NCBI GenBank assembly: GCA_963693365.1
Contig: CAVNZM010000011.1
Coordinates: 6,200,001 to 6,264,000, forward strand
DNA length: 64,000 bases
Direction of reading: 5' to 3'
From: Amoebidium appalachense
Lineage: Eukaryota > Ichthyosporea
The translations under genes and the position numbers were made by a program. Each line of letters starts with the position of its first letter. Positions within the stretch are counted from its first letter, which is position 1. The notes below the pieces were generated by a model. It worked only from the letters and a program-made list of their open reading frames with translations. It was not told where the DNA came from and made no database searches. Positions 31,707 to 43,992 of the stretch are shown one piece after another.

Positions 31707-32488
31707 CTGAGGGGTGGGCATGAAAGGTACACAATACGGAGCAGACAAGCCTACAAACGATCATGTACGGTATTGAAGAGGTACTCTATTATTTGTGCAG
31801 GTGGGGAGAAGATGGGTGGGTGGGTGGGGGAAGGGGGGGCTAGTTCCTGTGGAATATAACACACCCACCAACACACACGCCCCCACCGACACCCACCCAC
31901 TCACCCATACTCACACACAGGCATACAAATGCCGACAGAAAGAAATACACCTAATCGAACACGCAAATTCGCGCGCACACAAACACACACACACACACAT
32001 GCACCCACGCACACACACAAAGAGTACAAATAACGAAAGGTGAGAGGGGGGAGGGATAGGAAAGCGTCACCTGTGTTGGTTTTTAACAGTGTGTGTGCGT
32101 GTGCGCATGGGTGTACGATTACGTGCGCCACCATGGTGTCTAATTCTTCACATGCCTGGTTTCCCCTCTTTCTGAAATGAAAACCCCATCCCACACCCAG
32201 ATCATGAATTTTCACACACATCTCTTGCACAGCTCTTTGCTCTAATTCCTCTTGACCACCCCCAAAAGAGACCTGAAAAAAAGACAACCTCACCTGAACA
32301 TCCACAATGTCACACCCCACGCAGTATTTCTTTCCCCCTCTCTCCTGCATCATCACCGTGTTACATGCAGGACAATAGTCATTCATCATCGTATGCCCCT
32401 TGAGCAAACCTTCCCCCAGAAGAGCGCTCACACGGTTGACCCGTGTTTGGCGCGCTTTCGGGTCAGCCATTCCTCCTGCTGACGCCAT
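31305..32488 (-). CDS. ZNRD2: ZNRD2 (Sjogren/scleroderma autoantigen 1) family protein, partial
   Basis: The first exon (32488-32294) begins at an ATG and encodes ARQTRVNRVSALLGEGLLKG, then a zinc ribbon CPAC...CVGC (GGKKYCVGC). This is the layout of the ZNRD2/autoantigen p27 family (human ISRLMGDYLLRGYRML..C..C..KIYCVAC). A 21-nt segment with GT and AG ends follows in frame (32293-32273). The second block (32272 to about 32196) encodes GGGQEELEQRAVQEMCVKIH. A likely third exon (31476-31305) encodes NTAPTLVVSTAAPAVVAS and ends KKRRIDG before a GTAGGT donor, so at least one more exon is missing. In animals the protein is small and poorly understood, with reported links to mitosis and the centromere. 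Assignment of the third exon is inference from phase and strand. Confidence 0.75.
31608..31706. repeat. (CGGGG)n and G-tract in a ZNRD2 intron
   Basis: A short pentanucleotide GGGGC array (31608-31641) leading into a G-tract of about 40 bases. It is upstream of the putative third ZNRD2 exon on the minus strand, where it reads as a C-tract. Confidence 0.85.
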
Positions 32489-32579
32489 ATTGCACGCTTT
32501 GCTTGCTGTGGAATGGGCACGAAACTCCTAGGAAATGCTGAGAGTAGCGTATGTTTCTTTAGCTAATGTCACAGGTGTC

Positions 32580-33191
32580 CGGCACAACCACACTCAAACG
32601 AGAAACGCACATGTGCATGTACAGACAGAGCCTCGAAGGAGGAGCGGGCGTCACATCGAGTCACGTGACACAATCACAGTAACCATTGGATCAAAATGCA
32701 CCAAAACCTCGGGAATCATGAGTCGCGTCACACACGCACAAAGCACACGCACACAAACACTGGCACACACACGTGCACACACGCACACAAAACACATGCA
32801 CGCACTCGCGCGTACACACAAAAACATCTACACACATACACCCAAAAAAACACACACACGTGCACATACCCACATGTGCAGTAGTACACCCACAACCACA
32901 CACACACGCATACACATACACACACACCACACACAATTGCAAACACGCACACACACACGCAAGTCAGGATAGCACGCACACACACGTACACACACACACA
33001 CCCACACAAGAACAAACACACAAACATACGCACACAAATGTACATGATACACACGGAAAAAGAAACAGGATGAACCGGTGAGCTTCTTTATGTGCCTTAT
33101 CATGCCTGTCGTTCTTTTCGTTGCTTAAATTGCTGCAGTCCGGTTGCCTTTGGGCCCAGGCACCCATGCATTTTGCTTTTCTCTCAGTTCC

Positions 33192-33228
<37 letters not shown>

Positions 33229-33808
33229 ACTTCCTTCTACACCTCCCCCCCGACCCCCACCCCCCTCTTTCCCACCTGCCGCCACATTGTGAGATTCATT
33301 AACCGAAGCCCCTTTTGTTTTCATATGTGAAACGCCTCTCCCCCGCGCCTTCGGCACCATCAACTACCCTTTTTTTGCCTCTTCCCCCCCCCCCCCCCCC
33401 CCCCCCCTCCCCCTCCCCTCCTCCCCCGGCCGGTCCCCTCCCTCCACCCTACCCTACCACACCCCATCCCACCCCGCCTCTCCCGTCCCAAGCCCCAACC
33501 CCATTGTCTGCTACAAACCTCCTCAACGCATGTATCCTTCCACTAGTATTAGTATTCCCGTCTCCCTGATGTTCACGTACATGGTGCCATATCACCCTCT
33601 GCCGTATGATCTCCAACGAAGGCAACGCTGTTTAGGCAACGACAGAACCTACTCCTTTAAAAACGAAGTTTTCTTTCCAATTTACACCCTCCTTATCGCC
33701 ACACCGGGCGGCAGGGAAGGAGGGAGAAAGAGGGGATGTTGGGGGAGGCCACTGAGCTCGAGAGGGAGCGGGAGAGCGAGAGCGAGAGCGAGAGGGAGAG
33801 GGACAGGT

Positions 33809-33844
<36 letters not shown>

Positions 33845-34100
33845 AAGAGAGAGGGAGACCGTGTGTTCATCCGTTGTGCTTTCCTGCCACCCATTACGCC
33901 ACTGTGTGTTTGTGTGTGTGTATTCAGTGAGGCTGTGTGCCTGTAAAATTGCACGTGAATTTCAACTTCAGAAATCTCTTTGTGAAGCCCCAATGACTGG
34001 TCTGTTACAGGCGGGACTCAGTCTTCGAAAATTGCAGGGCGTGGGAAAAAAAGCCGGAGCAAAGTCGCCAAGGAAAAAGCAAAGTCACGCACATCCCATG
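32580..34100. repeat. CA-rich and C-tract region upstream of ACBP
   Basis: Imperfect (CA)n with CG and TA variation (32730-33045), C-tracts (33196-33228, 33384-33406), GA-rich sequence (33755-33805) and a G-tract (33808-33843). No gene was recognised. Confidence 0.6.
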
Positions 34101-34105
34101 CGTTG

Positions 34106-34176
34106 ATTGGCCGATCGTGGCGCGCTCGAATTCGGCGTGAACCAATCGCTTCATGGATAATGAATAACAACCAATC
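34106..34176. promoter_or_regulatory. CCAAT-box cluster upstream of ACBP
   Basis: Three CCAAT pentamers: one inverted (GATTGGCC, about 34108) and two direct (ACCAATCGC about 34140, ACCAATCGG about 34170). They lie roughly 165-235 bp upstream of the TATA box at 34343. This is a typical NF-Y-like arrangement. Binding is inferred. Confidence 0.55.
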
Positions 34177-34342
34177 GGCGCACAAAACAGAAAGAAATTT
34201 CCAAATATGGCCTATGAATTTGGCTTATGAACCGCAAATAGGAAAGCGCCAACAATATTAAAAATTAATTTTCGCCTTTTCAAAATCTAAAAGCGTTTAT
34301 CTAACCGTGAATCACAGGTGTCTGTGGGTAAACTTCGACAGC

Positions 34343-34350
34343 TATATAAA
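34343..34350 (+). promoter_or_regulatory. TATA box of the ACBP gene
   Basis: TATATAAA sits 71 bp before the ATG at 34421. Transcription would start near 34375, leaving a 5' UTR of about 45 nt. Confidence 0.7.
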
Positions 34351-34420
34351 GCGAACCTCGTTGTCCCTTCTTCTCCAGTTCCAAGTTCAACGCATCGGTT
34401 CTTCTTCTCTTCTACTGAAA

Positions 34421-35523
34421 ATGAGCGTAAGCACAACATAAACCCCATACCTTGTCTGCTTTCTCTTACAAGGAAAAAGGGTCTTTTTGCACCCGAGATA
34501 GCGTGCAAGAACAAGCCCTTTCTTCTATTATTCATTTACCATCATCCAATTCAACACAGCCATCAGCTAAACATCATCTGGTGTCCAGTTGGCTGTTTTT
34601 TGCCAGCTTGACATACAGTACTTGCTTTTTTGAACCCTATTCCCTAACGGTTTGTTAGGTTGTTGGTTATAACCTGAAATAATACGCACGAATCAGTCGT
34701 TTGTTGCATCTCTTTCACGAGGTTTTCTGGGTTGAAAGATGTGAACAGAGAATGGGCCTTGGCTGCCGCTGCCGCTTTCTAACACTATCTTCGGTTGGAT
34801 AGGGGTTTTTGGGTAGGCTGGTGGTGGCTCGAGGGGTGAGAGAAATGCAGATACGTATGTGTGTAGGGGGGGGGGGGGGGGGGGGGAGGGGGGGGGAGGG
34901 GGGGAGGGGGCTCTGAAGGTGTTAGGTGGTGCTAGGTCTACTTTACTTTCCCCCCTCCCCCCTTCCTTTTTCTTTTTTGGAGGGGGCGGGGGGGGGGGGG
35001 AGGGGGGAAGAGGGGAGGAGGGGGGGAGGGGAAGGGGGAGGGGGGCCGCTATGGTGAAGGAGGGATGGGGGGAACGGAAGGTGATGTGGGGTAGGTGGGG
35101 AGGGGATAAGGGGAGGTGTAGCAAGGGAGCACGGGGAAAAGAGGGGAGGCAGCGGTTGCTGAAGCAATAGGTAGCGTCTAGCCTCACACTTTAGCAAGGA
35201 GTTGGGTTGGGGGGGAGGGGGTGGGGAGTGTGTGTGGGGGGGAAGGGGGAAGAGGAAGTACATAGTGCAAGGGGAGGGTGTGTGGAGGAAAGGGTCACTG
35301 ACATGAGTAAACGGGAGTGGATGTAACGTGATGAGATGCTTTTGTCTGATGCAATTCTCACGTCTGACTTCTATTTTTCCCTTTTTTTTTTTTCCAGGCT
35401 GCATTCAACCAGGCTGCCGAGGAGGTCAAGACCCTCAAGACCGACCCTACCAACGAAGAGAAGCTGAAGCTGTACGCTCTGTTCAAGCAGGTCACCGTCG
35501 GTGACTGCAACACCGGTTAGTGC

Positions 35524-35557
<34 letters not shown>

Positions 35558-36212
35558 CCCTTCCCCCCTTCCCCCCCTTCTCTCTCGTGAATGTGTACTT
35601 GGTACCTTATACCTAACCCCCCCCCCCCCCCTTGAATGTGTACTTTGTACTCTATAGCACATTCTAAACCCTCTTCCCGTATCCCCCCCCCCCCCCCTCC
35701 GTACTTATATCTACCCCCCCCTGCCCCCCCCTTCCTTAATGTGTACTAGGTACTCTGTAGCACTCACTAAATCCCCGTTCTGTCCTCCCCCCCTCCCCCC
35801 CCCCCCCCCCCCTGGCCGCGGCCCCGCACTTGCCCCCTCCCTCCCAGAGGCACACATACACACACACACACAACCTCCCACTCAGTTGCGCCATCTCTCT
35901 CTCTTTCCACCACTGCTTCTAACTCCCCCCCCCCCCCCCCCCCCCCCCCCCCAAACAAGCATACACACACCACGGCTATCTTTTCCTCCTCTCACCCTTC
36001 TGTTTTTCTGACCGTCTGCTCTCCGTTCTTCCTAGCTACCTGGTAGGTGTAATCCTCCCGCCTGCCCTTTACCCCCCACCCCCCAACCCTTCCCCTACCA
36101 CCCCGCCAACCCTTCTCTCCGAATGTGTCCGATGTGTCCGAAGACAACTGGTGTTTTTCCACCTGCTCCCTTGAAGTCCAACAACTGCTCTCTCCTCCAA
36201 TACATTCACACC

Positions 36213-36257
<45 letters not shown>

Positions 36258-36848
36258 CCCACCCACCCTCACCCCCACCACCTCCCCCCCCCCCCACACA
36301 CACACATGTGCTCCCGCACTAACCACCGACCACCGTTGTTTCTCCCCCACAGCTGCCCCGGGCATGTTCGACTTTGCCGGCAAGGCCAAGTGGACTGCAT
36401 GGAACAACATCAAGGGCAAGGCCAAGGAGGAGGCCGAGGCCGAGTACATTGCCGTACGTGCTTGAAAGAACTCCTGCGTGTTCCCGAACACGCACACAAA
36501 CACATGTGCACACGCACACACACACACACACACACCAATCCCTATCCCTACTCCTATCCCTATCCCTTTCTCTAGATGCCCACAGAACATCACACCACCA
36601 CACACACACACACACACATATACACCTACCTACACGCCCACACACACACACACACACATGCAGCTGCAGTCATCCCACCCATGCACACACACACACACAC
36701 ACCCATCCCTATCCCCCTAATAACACCACCACACACCATACACACATGCACATGCATCCAAATTTATGGGAATGGAACCATGGCATGCATCAGTGTTGTT
36801 TTTTAGCCATGCACACTCTTGGGTTCGTGCCCCTGCCTCATGCGATCC

Positions 36849-36902
<54 letters not shown>

Positions 36903-37062
36903 ACACACCAGGCGGGCGTGCACACACACACATACGCTCCGCCTTTGGTGTGTATAATGGTATCGATACATGCTACTGCCCCTTGCTTGGTACCCCCCAG
37001 CTGCCCTAGAACCAACATGATGCATTTATCTGCTATTCGTTCTTGTGTTACAGCCCGGAGCC

Positions 37063-37109
<47 letters not shown>

Positions 37110-37203
37110 TCAAGATCCGTGATTATATCCGAGCATGAAACTTACACCCCTTCTCTCCATGCAGGTTGTCGGTGAGCTCAAGGCCAAGTACGGCACCAAC
37201 TAA
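34421..37203 (+). CDS. ACBP: Acyl-CoA-binding protein, four exons
   Basis: Small cytosolic carrier that binds long-chain acyl-CoA esters and buffers or delivers them. Exons: 34421-34426 (only Met-Ser), 35398-35515, 36353-36453 and 37165-37203. Phases agree (0, 1, 0) and all introns are GT-AG. The 87-residue product has the usual ACBP length. Signature blocks include [45 protein letters not shown] and the C-terminal [10 protein letters not shown]. The Tyr/Lys ligand positions (Tyr in LYALFKQ, Lys in GKAKW) are present. Intron 1 is about 970 bp and G-rich; intron 2 opens with a C-tract 10 nt after the donor. A possible poly(A) signal (AATAAA) lies near 37472. Confidence 0.96.
34866..35060. repeat. 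G-rich tracts in ACBP intron 1
   Basis: G-rich with scattered A at 34866-34912 and 34980-35046. This is one of the few places where G, not C, is on the sense strand of the gene. Confidence 0.8.
35526..36300. repeat. C-tract series in ACBP intron 2
   Basis: C-tracts at 35526-35556, 35617-35631, 35682-35698, 35787-35812, 35926-35952 and 36213-36256. Between them are three diverged tail pieces of the SINE-like repeat (TGAATGTGTACTTTGTACTC and relatives near 35589, 35634 and 35736). Confidence 0.75.
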
Positions 37204-38190
37204 GCACCCCTGCAAGAGTTTTTTCTTTAACACGAGCAGTGGTGAATCGACAACCTCGATTGCTTTAAACACGACCCCCCAAAGTCGCGAGGCCGGGAAC
37301 ATCGGTGTTTCTTTACGTGTATCGTGGGTTGTTTGTATGCTGGCAGGTTCCGGTATATGTAAATCCATAACCGGGGTTTTTTCTCCAAAATCTGGAAAAA
37401 TCATGCAATATGCTGCGCTCTAACCGGGCTGGCCTCGGGCCGGGCCAAACAAATTCTGTTATAGTGTATAAAATAAATAAAGCACACACATATATAAAGA
37501 GAATCTCCCGGATTATTTGTGCCTGCTAAGCTTATATTCGATTGGTTGGGTGGGTGGTGTTACGGGCAGGGTGAGAAGGTGGGTGGGGGGGGGGGGGGGG
37601 GGGGGGGGGGATGTCAGCAGATGGTGCAGAAGCTTTGGCTGTGCCGACGACAGTGATCGTGTGCATGCATGTGTGTGTGTGAACGTGTACATGTGTGTGT
37701 GTGTTCGTGTGGCATGTGTGCATGCAAGTGTATGTGTGAGTGTGAGCATGCAAGTGTATGTGTGAGTGTGAGCATGCAAGTGTATGTGTGAGTGTGAGCA
37801 AGCTTAAGCAAGTGTATGTATGAGTGTGTGCAAGCAGGTTTACGTGAATGTGTGCATGCAAGTATATCTGTACAACATTTTTATGCGTGAGCGTACACAA
37901 TGCATTGTGTGCATGTATGCGTACACGTGCTGAGCAAATAACCGCTTCAGCTGACTTTTGCGTAGAACAATCGTGAGGTGGATTCACTAATTGCGGCCGG
38001 CGCCCATGGCCGCATACAATCAAATGACTTTCATGTGTGCTCATGAATGACGTCCAGTTGTAATTGTTACCGTACCTTTAGATAATGCGATTTTGGTCGG
38101 CAGAGTCCTAGGTGATTTTATTCTTCATTATTCGAACGGCCTTTAAAACAAAAATCGTAAACAACATCGAAAAACAGTGGCAAGGCAACC

Positions 38191-38221
<31 letters not shown>

Positions 38222-38803
38222 AAAATAAATAAATAAATAAATAAATAAAAAATAAATAAATAAATAAAAATAAATAAATAAAAAAAATAAAGAAAAAAAA
38301 AAATAAAGAAATAAAGAAAGGTACCATAAATTATCAGCGCGTCGTAAAACAAACCCCGAAATATATAACAATCCCCCCCCCCCCCCCCCTCTGCTTTTCC
38401 TCCTCTTTTATCACTTAAGCTTCTTAATTTTTCCAACCCACACAGCAAGTGTGCACGTGTAAAGGCAAATTAGAACCACACGGGTTGCAAGAAAAAAGTA
38501 AAGGCATCAGCCCAAATTGAAATTCATGTGTTACCCCGCACACAAAACATCATTCTCAATAACACAAACATACGTGCAATGCGTACCACTACATATGCAA
38601 ACGTATATATCCATACGCCAATACGGCATTAAATCATGTTCTGATTCTTGCATATAACCATGAAAAACACCATTGCCCCCCAAATTTATATACGAGGGTA
38701 CACACTGTGTGTATTATATGTGGCGAATTGTGTAATGTCTGTGAAACTCGTGTCTGTACGCATGTGGATGTTGTGGTATCGCTAGCATTGTGTCCGTGGC
38801 TTC

Positions 38804-38878
<75 letters not shown>

Positions 38879-39008
38879 TGTGTGTGCGCGTGAGCACGTA
38901 ATTGTGTGTGTGTGTGTGTGTGTTGCGTGTGCGTGTGTGTGCGCACGCGTGTGTGCATGTCTGTAAGTGTGTGTGCTCAGAGCCACTACGAGAGAACAGT
39001 GTGTTGTG

Positions 39009-39090
<82 letters not shown>

Positions 39091-39160
39091 ATCTATGTGC
39101 GTCTCTGCGCGTGTGCGTGTGTGTGTGTGCACATGTACGTGTGTCATCTGCTAAATCACA
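37204..39160. repeat. ACBP 3' flank and simple-repeat region
   Basis: G-tract 37579-37610; three 26-bp units at 37721-37798 (CATGCAAGTGTATGTGTGAG core); C-tract then A-rich AAAT/AAAG run at 38190-38320; (GT)n at about 38808-38875 and 39010-39088. No gene was seen. Confidence 0.65.
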
Positions 39161-40040
39161 TTCCTTCTTTTCATCCATTAATATTGGCCATTTTCACCCT
39201 GCCCTCCATCGCATAGGCATTTTCACACGCTCGAAAACCATAATATCCGACCAATCACGTAAATAAAAATAAAAAACATGATGTTCGCCCAAACATATTC
39301 TGGACCCCACAACATTCGCCCAATCACATTCCTTCCTTCCTTTTTCATTCATTGGTCCTTTTCGCTCTCCTTCCTGGTTGCTGTCGTGACGGTGGCGTTG
39401 CCGCGACAGTCTGCTCCATTTTCTTTGCGCCGGAGCAGGTGGGTGGTGATTGCTGGGAGGAATGAAGCCGCAACTCTCTCTGCCTTTTCTGTGCACACCA
39501 AAAAAAAAAAAAAAAAAAAAAAAGGGAGAAAAAGAAGGAGATGAAAGGAAAAACAAGGATAAAAGGAAAAACAAGGATAAAAAGAAAAAGAAAGGTGTTA
39601 GTCTGGCGGACAGGCACTATTCCATGTGCATAAATTAGCCAACAGCAAACGATGGGGAAGGGGGGAAAGGGAGGAGAGGTGAATAGGGAGATGGGGTGGG
39701 GTGGGTGGGTGGGTGGGTGGGTGAGGTGTGGGTGGGGTGGTGGTGGGTGGGGGGTGGGTGGGGGGAGGGGGGAGGGGGGGGGGGGTGGAGGAAGATGGGG
39801 TTGGAGAAAGAGGATGGAAGAGAGAGAAAAAAGGGGGGTGGATGTGGGTGGAGAGGAATGGGGAGGGATGGGTGGGCGGGTGGGTGAGTGTGGTTTGAAA
39901 GGGGGGTTGCATGAGGCACAGAGGTGGGAAGCACTAGAGCAAAATCACAGAACGGACCACAGAGAGATAACATCGAAAAAAATGACACAAGAAACACTAG
40001 GGGTTGGCTGAAAGGGACATTGCTCTGTGTGTTTTGGTAT

Positions 40041-40071
<31 letters not shown>

Positions 40072-40459
40072 GGGGGAGGGGGGGGGGGGAGGCCAGGAGG
40101 CAAGGGGGAGGGAGGGTGGAAGGGTGAGGAGACGGGACGGGGGCAGAGGGGAAAGGGGTGGATACTTTTATAGATAGAGAAAGGGGACAGGAAGGGTGGG
40201 TGAGCGCAGTTCACACATACACACATGTACGTGTGTGTGCGTGTGTGCGTGCGTGTGTGTGTACGTGCGTGTGTGCGAATGAAGAGAGACGGCGGAGAAG
40301 ACTGCAAAACAACCACACTTCCATTTCTGTGTCTTGTTGTGTCCCCTCTCTCCACACCACCTCCAAATTCACAATAAGGAGCGCGCGCGCACGTGCGCAC
40401 ACAGCTTCGCCTCCCCCTTCCCCTCCCTTCTCCCAATCGGCCTGAACATACCCTCCCCT

Positions 40460-40493
<34 letters not shown>

Positions 40494-40684
40494 ACCCCCC
40501 CCCCCCCCTTCCTCCTCCCCCTCCGCCCCCACACACACCGAAACAAAAGCCACAAGCAACACCACTACTTTCGTCCTCTCTACCTGAAAAACTATAAAAG
40601 GGGGAAGGTGAGACTGGGAGGGGTCTACAGGGTAAAATGAGGAGAGGCAGAAAAAGAAACCCAGGAACAAAGTTTTTTTTTTTT

Positions 40685-40715
<31 letters not shown>

Positions 40716-41080
40716 GGGGACGGGGGGTACAGTTACGTAACGCAAGGGCGGGAGAGTGCGCGCGGGCGTGTGTGTGTGTGTGTGTGTGTGTGCGTATTTG
40801 GGGCGAGAGGGGGGGGGATGGGGGGATTTGGTGAAGGCATAGGTAGAACAGGGAAGAAGACCAGGGGGAGCGAGAGACTAACTAACAGAAAGGCTGGACG
40901 GGGTGGACGGATGTGCCCTCTAAGGGGCAGCGGGGGAGGGGGGGGGGGGGGGGAGAGGGGAGGGGGGGGGGGGGGTAGTGGTTTTGAATGTGTCATAAAG
41001 AACGAAGTACACATTCACAACGGACAACACAGCAGCGTGCAAGCCACACATAAAGACTATGCATCAATAGCAGAGGGAAG
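39161..41080. repeat. Gene-poor region left of the F-box gene
   Basis: Two related segments (ATCACATTCCTTC near 39157 and 39325), an A-tract at 39500-39523, GGGT-rich sequence (39695-39780), G-tracts (40057-40089), C-tracts (40459-40507), T18 plus G25 (40674-40719) and G-tracts (40930-40975). Missing 3' exons of the F-box gene may lie here. Confidence 0.5.
40980..41079 (-). repeat. SINE-like repeat, diverged fragment
   Basis: After a G-rich tract, GTTTTGAATGTGTCATAAAG and then ACACATAAAGACTATGCATC align by eye with the type B repeat. The CTGAGGATGGG core is lost. Confidence 0.6.
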
Positions 41081-41098
41081 CGGGGCGGGTGGGTGGGT

Positions 41099-41099
<1 letters not shown>

Positions 41100-41134
<35 letters not shown>

Positions 41135-41169
41135 GGGGGGGGGGGGGGGGGGAGGGGAGGGGAGGGGGG
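41100..41169. repeat. G-tract just inside the first F-box gene intron
   Basis: About 70 bases of G with few A. On the gene strand it is a C-tract beginning 24 nt after the donor. Confidence 0.85.
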
Positions 41170-41193
41170 ATTGCACAAATTCTTCTCGCTCAC

Positions 41194-43014
41194 CTTCACC
41201 AGCGTCGCCACAAGGGCCTTCCCGTGGGCCAGCAGCCGGGCCGGGCCGTCAAACCTGAGCAGGTTCGGGTCGAGAACCGGACACGACTCCAACGGCCGCA
41301 AATCCCACCCAGCATCTTCGTAACTCTGAATGAACAACCCCCGAAGGCAAGGGGCATTTGCAAGCGGGGAGAAATCAACCGCGGATGAACACTCCTTGAG
41401 CGCAATCGACGTCAGTTTGGAACATCTCCCGAGAGGTTCTAAATCGTGCGACCATTCCCATCCGTTCAATGTGACCGTTTCGAGCGTCTTGCACGACGTG
41501 AGGGGTTCGAGGTTGCATTGCCGCCCGCTGAAAGCCGTCCGCCATCCGCCGCTCAATTCCACAAATTGTAGGTTGGGGCATGAACCCAATGGGCGGAGAT
41601 CAATCACCCCGCCGTCACGCCTAACGACAAGCTCCTCCAAGGCGGCGCTCTTTGCCAATCCAGCAATGTTGGTCAGCGCGAAGCAATTATCGAGAACGAT
41701 TCGGCGCGGAATCATGGGGAAATTACTGCCTCTCCTGCCTCGGCGTTTACGCAAAAGTGTGTTTCCGGTGAAGCTGATGACGAGAACATCGCACTTGCAC
41801 GACCACACAAACGCCGGCGGTTGGGTTACATGCATGATTACCAAACGGTCAAGTGAACGGGCCAGCTTGACGTTCCGGCCAAACTGGAACCGGCTGAGTT
41901 CCAGAGAGCGGAGCCGTGTGCATGCATCCAGAAAACTCAGACTGGAGAGGATGTTGTTTGTGCACCCACTGGCAAGGGAAACGCTGACCAGGTTGGGGCA
42001 GCTGAACAGAGGAAAATCCGCCTCGGGCGGAAGAAGAACGAGAAGGTCGAGACGTGTTAGCGAGGTTAAAGACGCGCTCCCGAGCCAGTCCCAGCTGTCG
42101 AATTGTACATATCGGCTGGCTGACAGATCTTTCAAGGACGGAAGGGATGGGAAATCGCTGAATTTTGTGCGGCCTGGCCAACTTCGGACAGAGAGGAGAC
42201 TCAATCTGGAACATGTCTCGAGTGGTGACAGGCTAACAGACTCATCTACGTTCGTGAAAACGACGGAAACATCGCGAAGATTGGTGCAGTTGGTCAAGGC
42301 CGGGAAAACCGCTCCTGAAAGCCGAACACCGTCCAGGCGCACCAAGTGTGGCAGTCGCTGTAGGAGCGAAGCGGAAACCTTGTGAATCTGCGCTGCCAAA
42401 CACGTCAAATTCGTCGCTGCAATGTTTGGGATAACCTCGAGGCAGGGGTATGGAAGAAGCGAAACATGTCCTGTTACTTCAAGATGGCGGAGGCTGGGGT
42501 AATTGGCAAGAGCGTATGCGGAAACATCACCCGAAACACCGCCGCTCAGTATCAGACGCGTGGTTGATTGGTGTGCGGTTTGAAGGAGGGATCCAAGGAA
42601 AGCACCCCTTGTGTCGCAGAAACTTGTCCCTACCAAATGAAGCGTCCTGCAATGCGGAAGCGCTTGGAACGCCTCCAGGACAAGGTTGTATGCTGTGTCT
42701 TTTTTGCGCCTGGTCTGGCCCTCCAGCTCTTTGACTATCAATGCGACCTCAACACGCAGCTGCGTTATTGTGTCACCAAGTTGCTTGCGTATTCCTTGGG
42801 GGATGGTAAGGCGGAAGTGAAGTGTGCGCTGGGAGACACTGGTGCCCCTACATGGAAGAGAGAGAGAGCGAGGGCCGGACTCTGGACAGCGACTAAGAAA
42901 ACAGAAGCGCCTGTTTACAAGTATGACAGATGATCTGTCACGTTGTGAAAGGTGGCTGAAAATTTGACACAACAGGTGGTCTGGAAGGCTAAGTATTGGA
43001 AAGGAAGCCATCAT
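41194..43014 (-). CDS. F-box/leucine-rich-repeat protein, first exon
   Basis: Likely substrate-recognition subunit of an SCF (SKP1-cullin-F-box) ubiquitin ligase. The 607 residues begin at tandem ATGs at 43014. Residues about 9-40 form an F-box (LPDHLLCQIFSHLSQRDRSS, then VNRRFCFLS). From about residue 120 to the end, leucine-rich repeats follow with spacing near 24 residues and recurring C-x-L (for example LTNCTNLRDVSV, LGSCPNLQFVELSG, LGRCSKLTSIALKEC). The exon ends LVATLVK at AAG|GTGAGC. The open frame continues into the intron as poly-Pro, encoded by a G-tract read in reverse, so it is not real. The downstream exon or exons were not found. The substrate cannot be predicted. Confidence 0.85.
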
Positions 43015-43953
43015 GAAGGCGTACGTGCAGCGTACTTGCTGCTTTGTGCTTTGTTCATGTTTTCATGTTTTCATGTTAGACCTGAACTCTCTTGTCAACT
43101 CGCGCTGAAAAGAAAATTTCCAAGTCAGCACCGTCACGGCGTCAACACTCCTTGAACCTTCTGTGCAGTGAAAGGAAACGGCAAGTGAGCCGCTTTGCTT
43201 CTTGTGTTGTAATTCGTCTTTTTTCCAAATAAGGTTCTATTGCACGCAATTTGGGTGGATCTTTGAACGCCACCGTTACTTTTGGTTTGCTAATAATCAC
43301 ATTGTGTTGTATCCGCTGCTTTTCACTGTTGTGACGTAAGCCTTCAGTGGAGTGCGTCACTACGGGGCCTGAACGAAGGCTTCGTTTTCCTAGGAACGAG
43401 TTCTTGAAGATGTAAAGCTTAGGAACCATTTAGAGTGCATGAATAATCAATGAAAGCAAAGATAACATATATAGTTGGTGGATTTGTGAGTTAGGCCGGG
43501 AACAACGCACAAGAGCACTCACTCGCTGACCACTTTTCGGGCTCAACTATGTCTTGATCTCTGGATGATTTTTTCTGGTCGGGACCTGCGGGGATACCAG
43601 GAGTATAAAACTGGTGGTAACACATAGGGGGTAGTTTTTTCGCACATCTAAGAAGCATGGCCTGAAAAGACGTGATAATTGGCGCTTTTGGTGGCAGATC
43701 AAGAGTCCTTACATACCAATAACTTGACGTAACCTAATTCCACCACGTTTGTCAACTAAGCTGCACGCCTCTCCATTTTTACCCAGTTTCTGCCTTGAAA
43801 GGTTGCTGAAGACCCCGTTGTGTAACACGCTGAATTCCGCAATCATCATGATTCCGGCATTCTTGGTACATGCAATATGGTAGGTAAACGCCTTTTTGTC
43901 CCGTCATGACGCCTATGTCTCCAAGCACAACAGTCGGGCACTTCTTAAATGCT

Positions 43954-43992
<39 letters not shown>

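Noticed and set aside
41330-42385. 351-residue plus-strand ORF
   Set aside because: Antisense shadow of the F-box/LRR exon, with no recognisable domain and Arg-rich composition.
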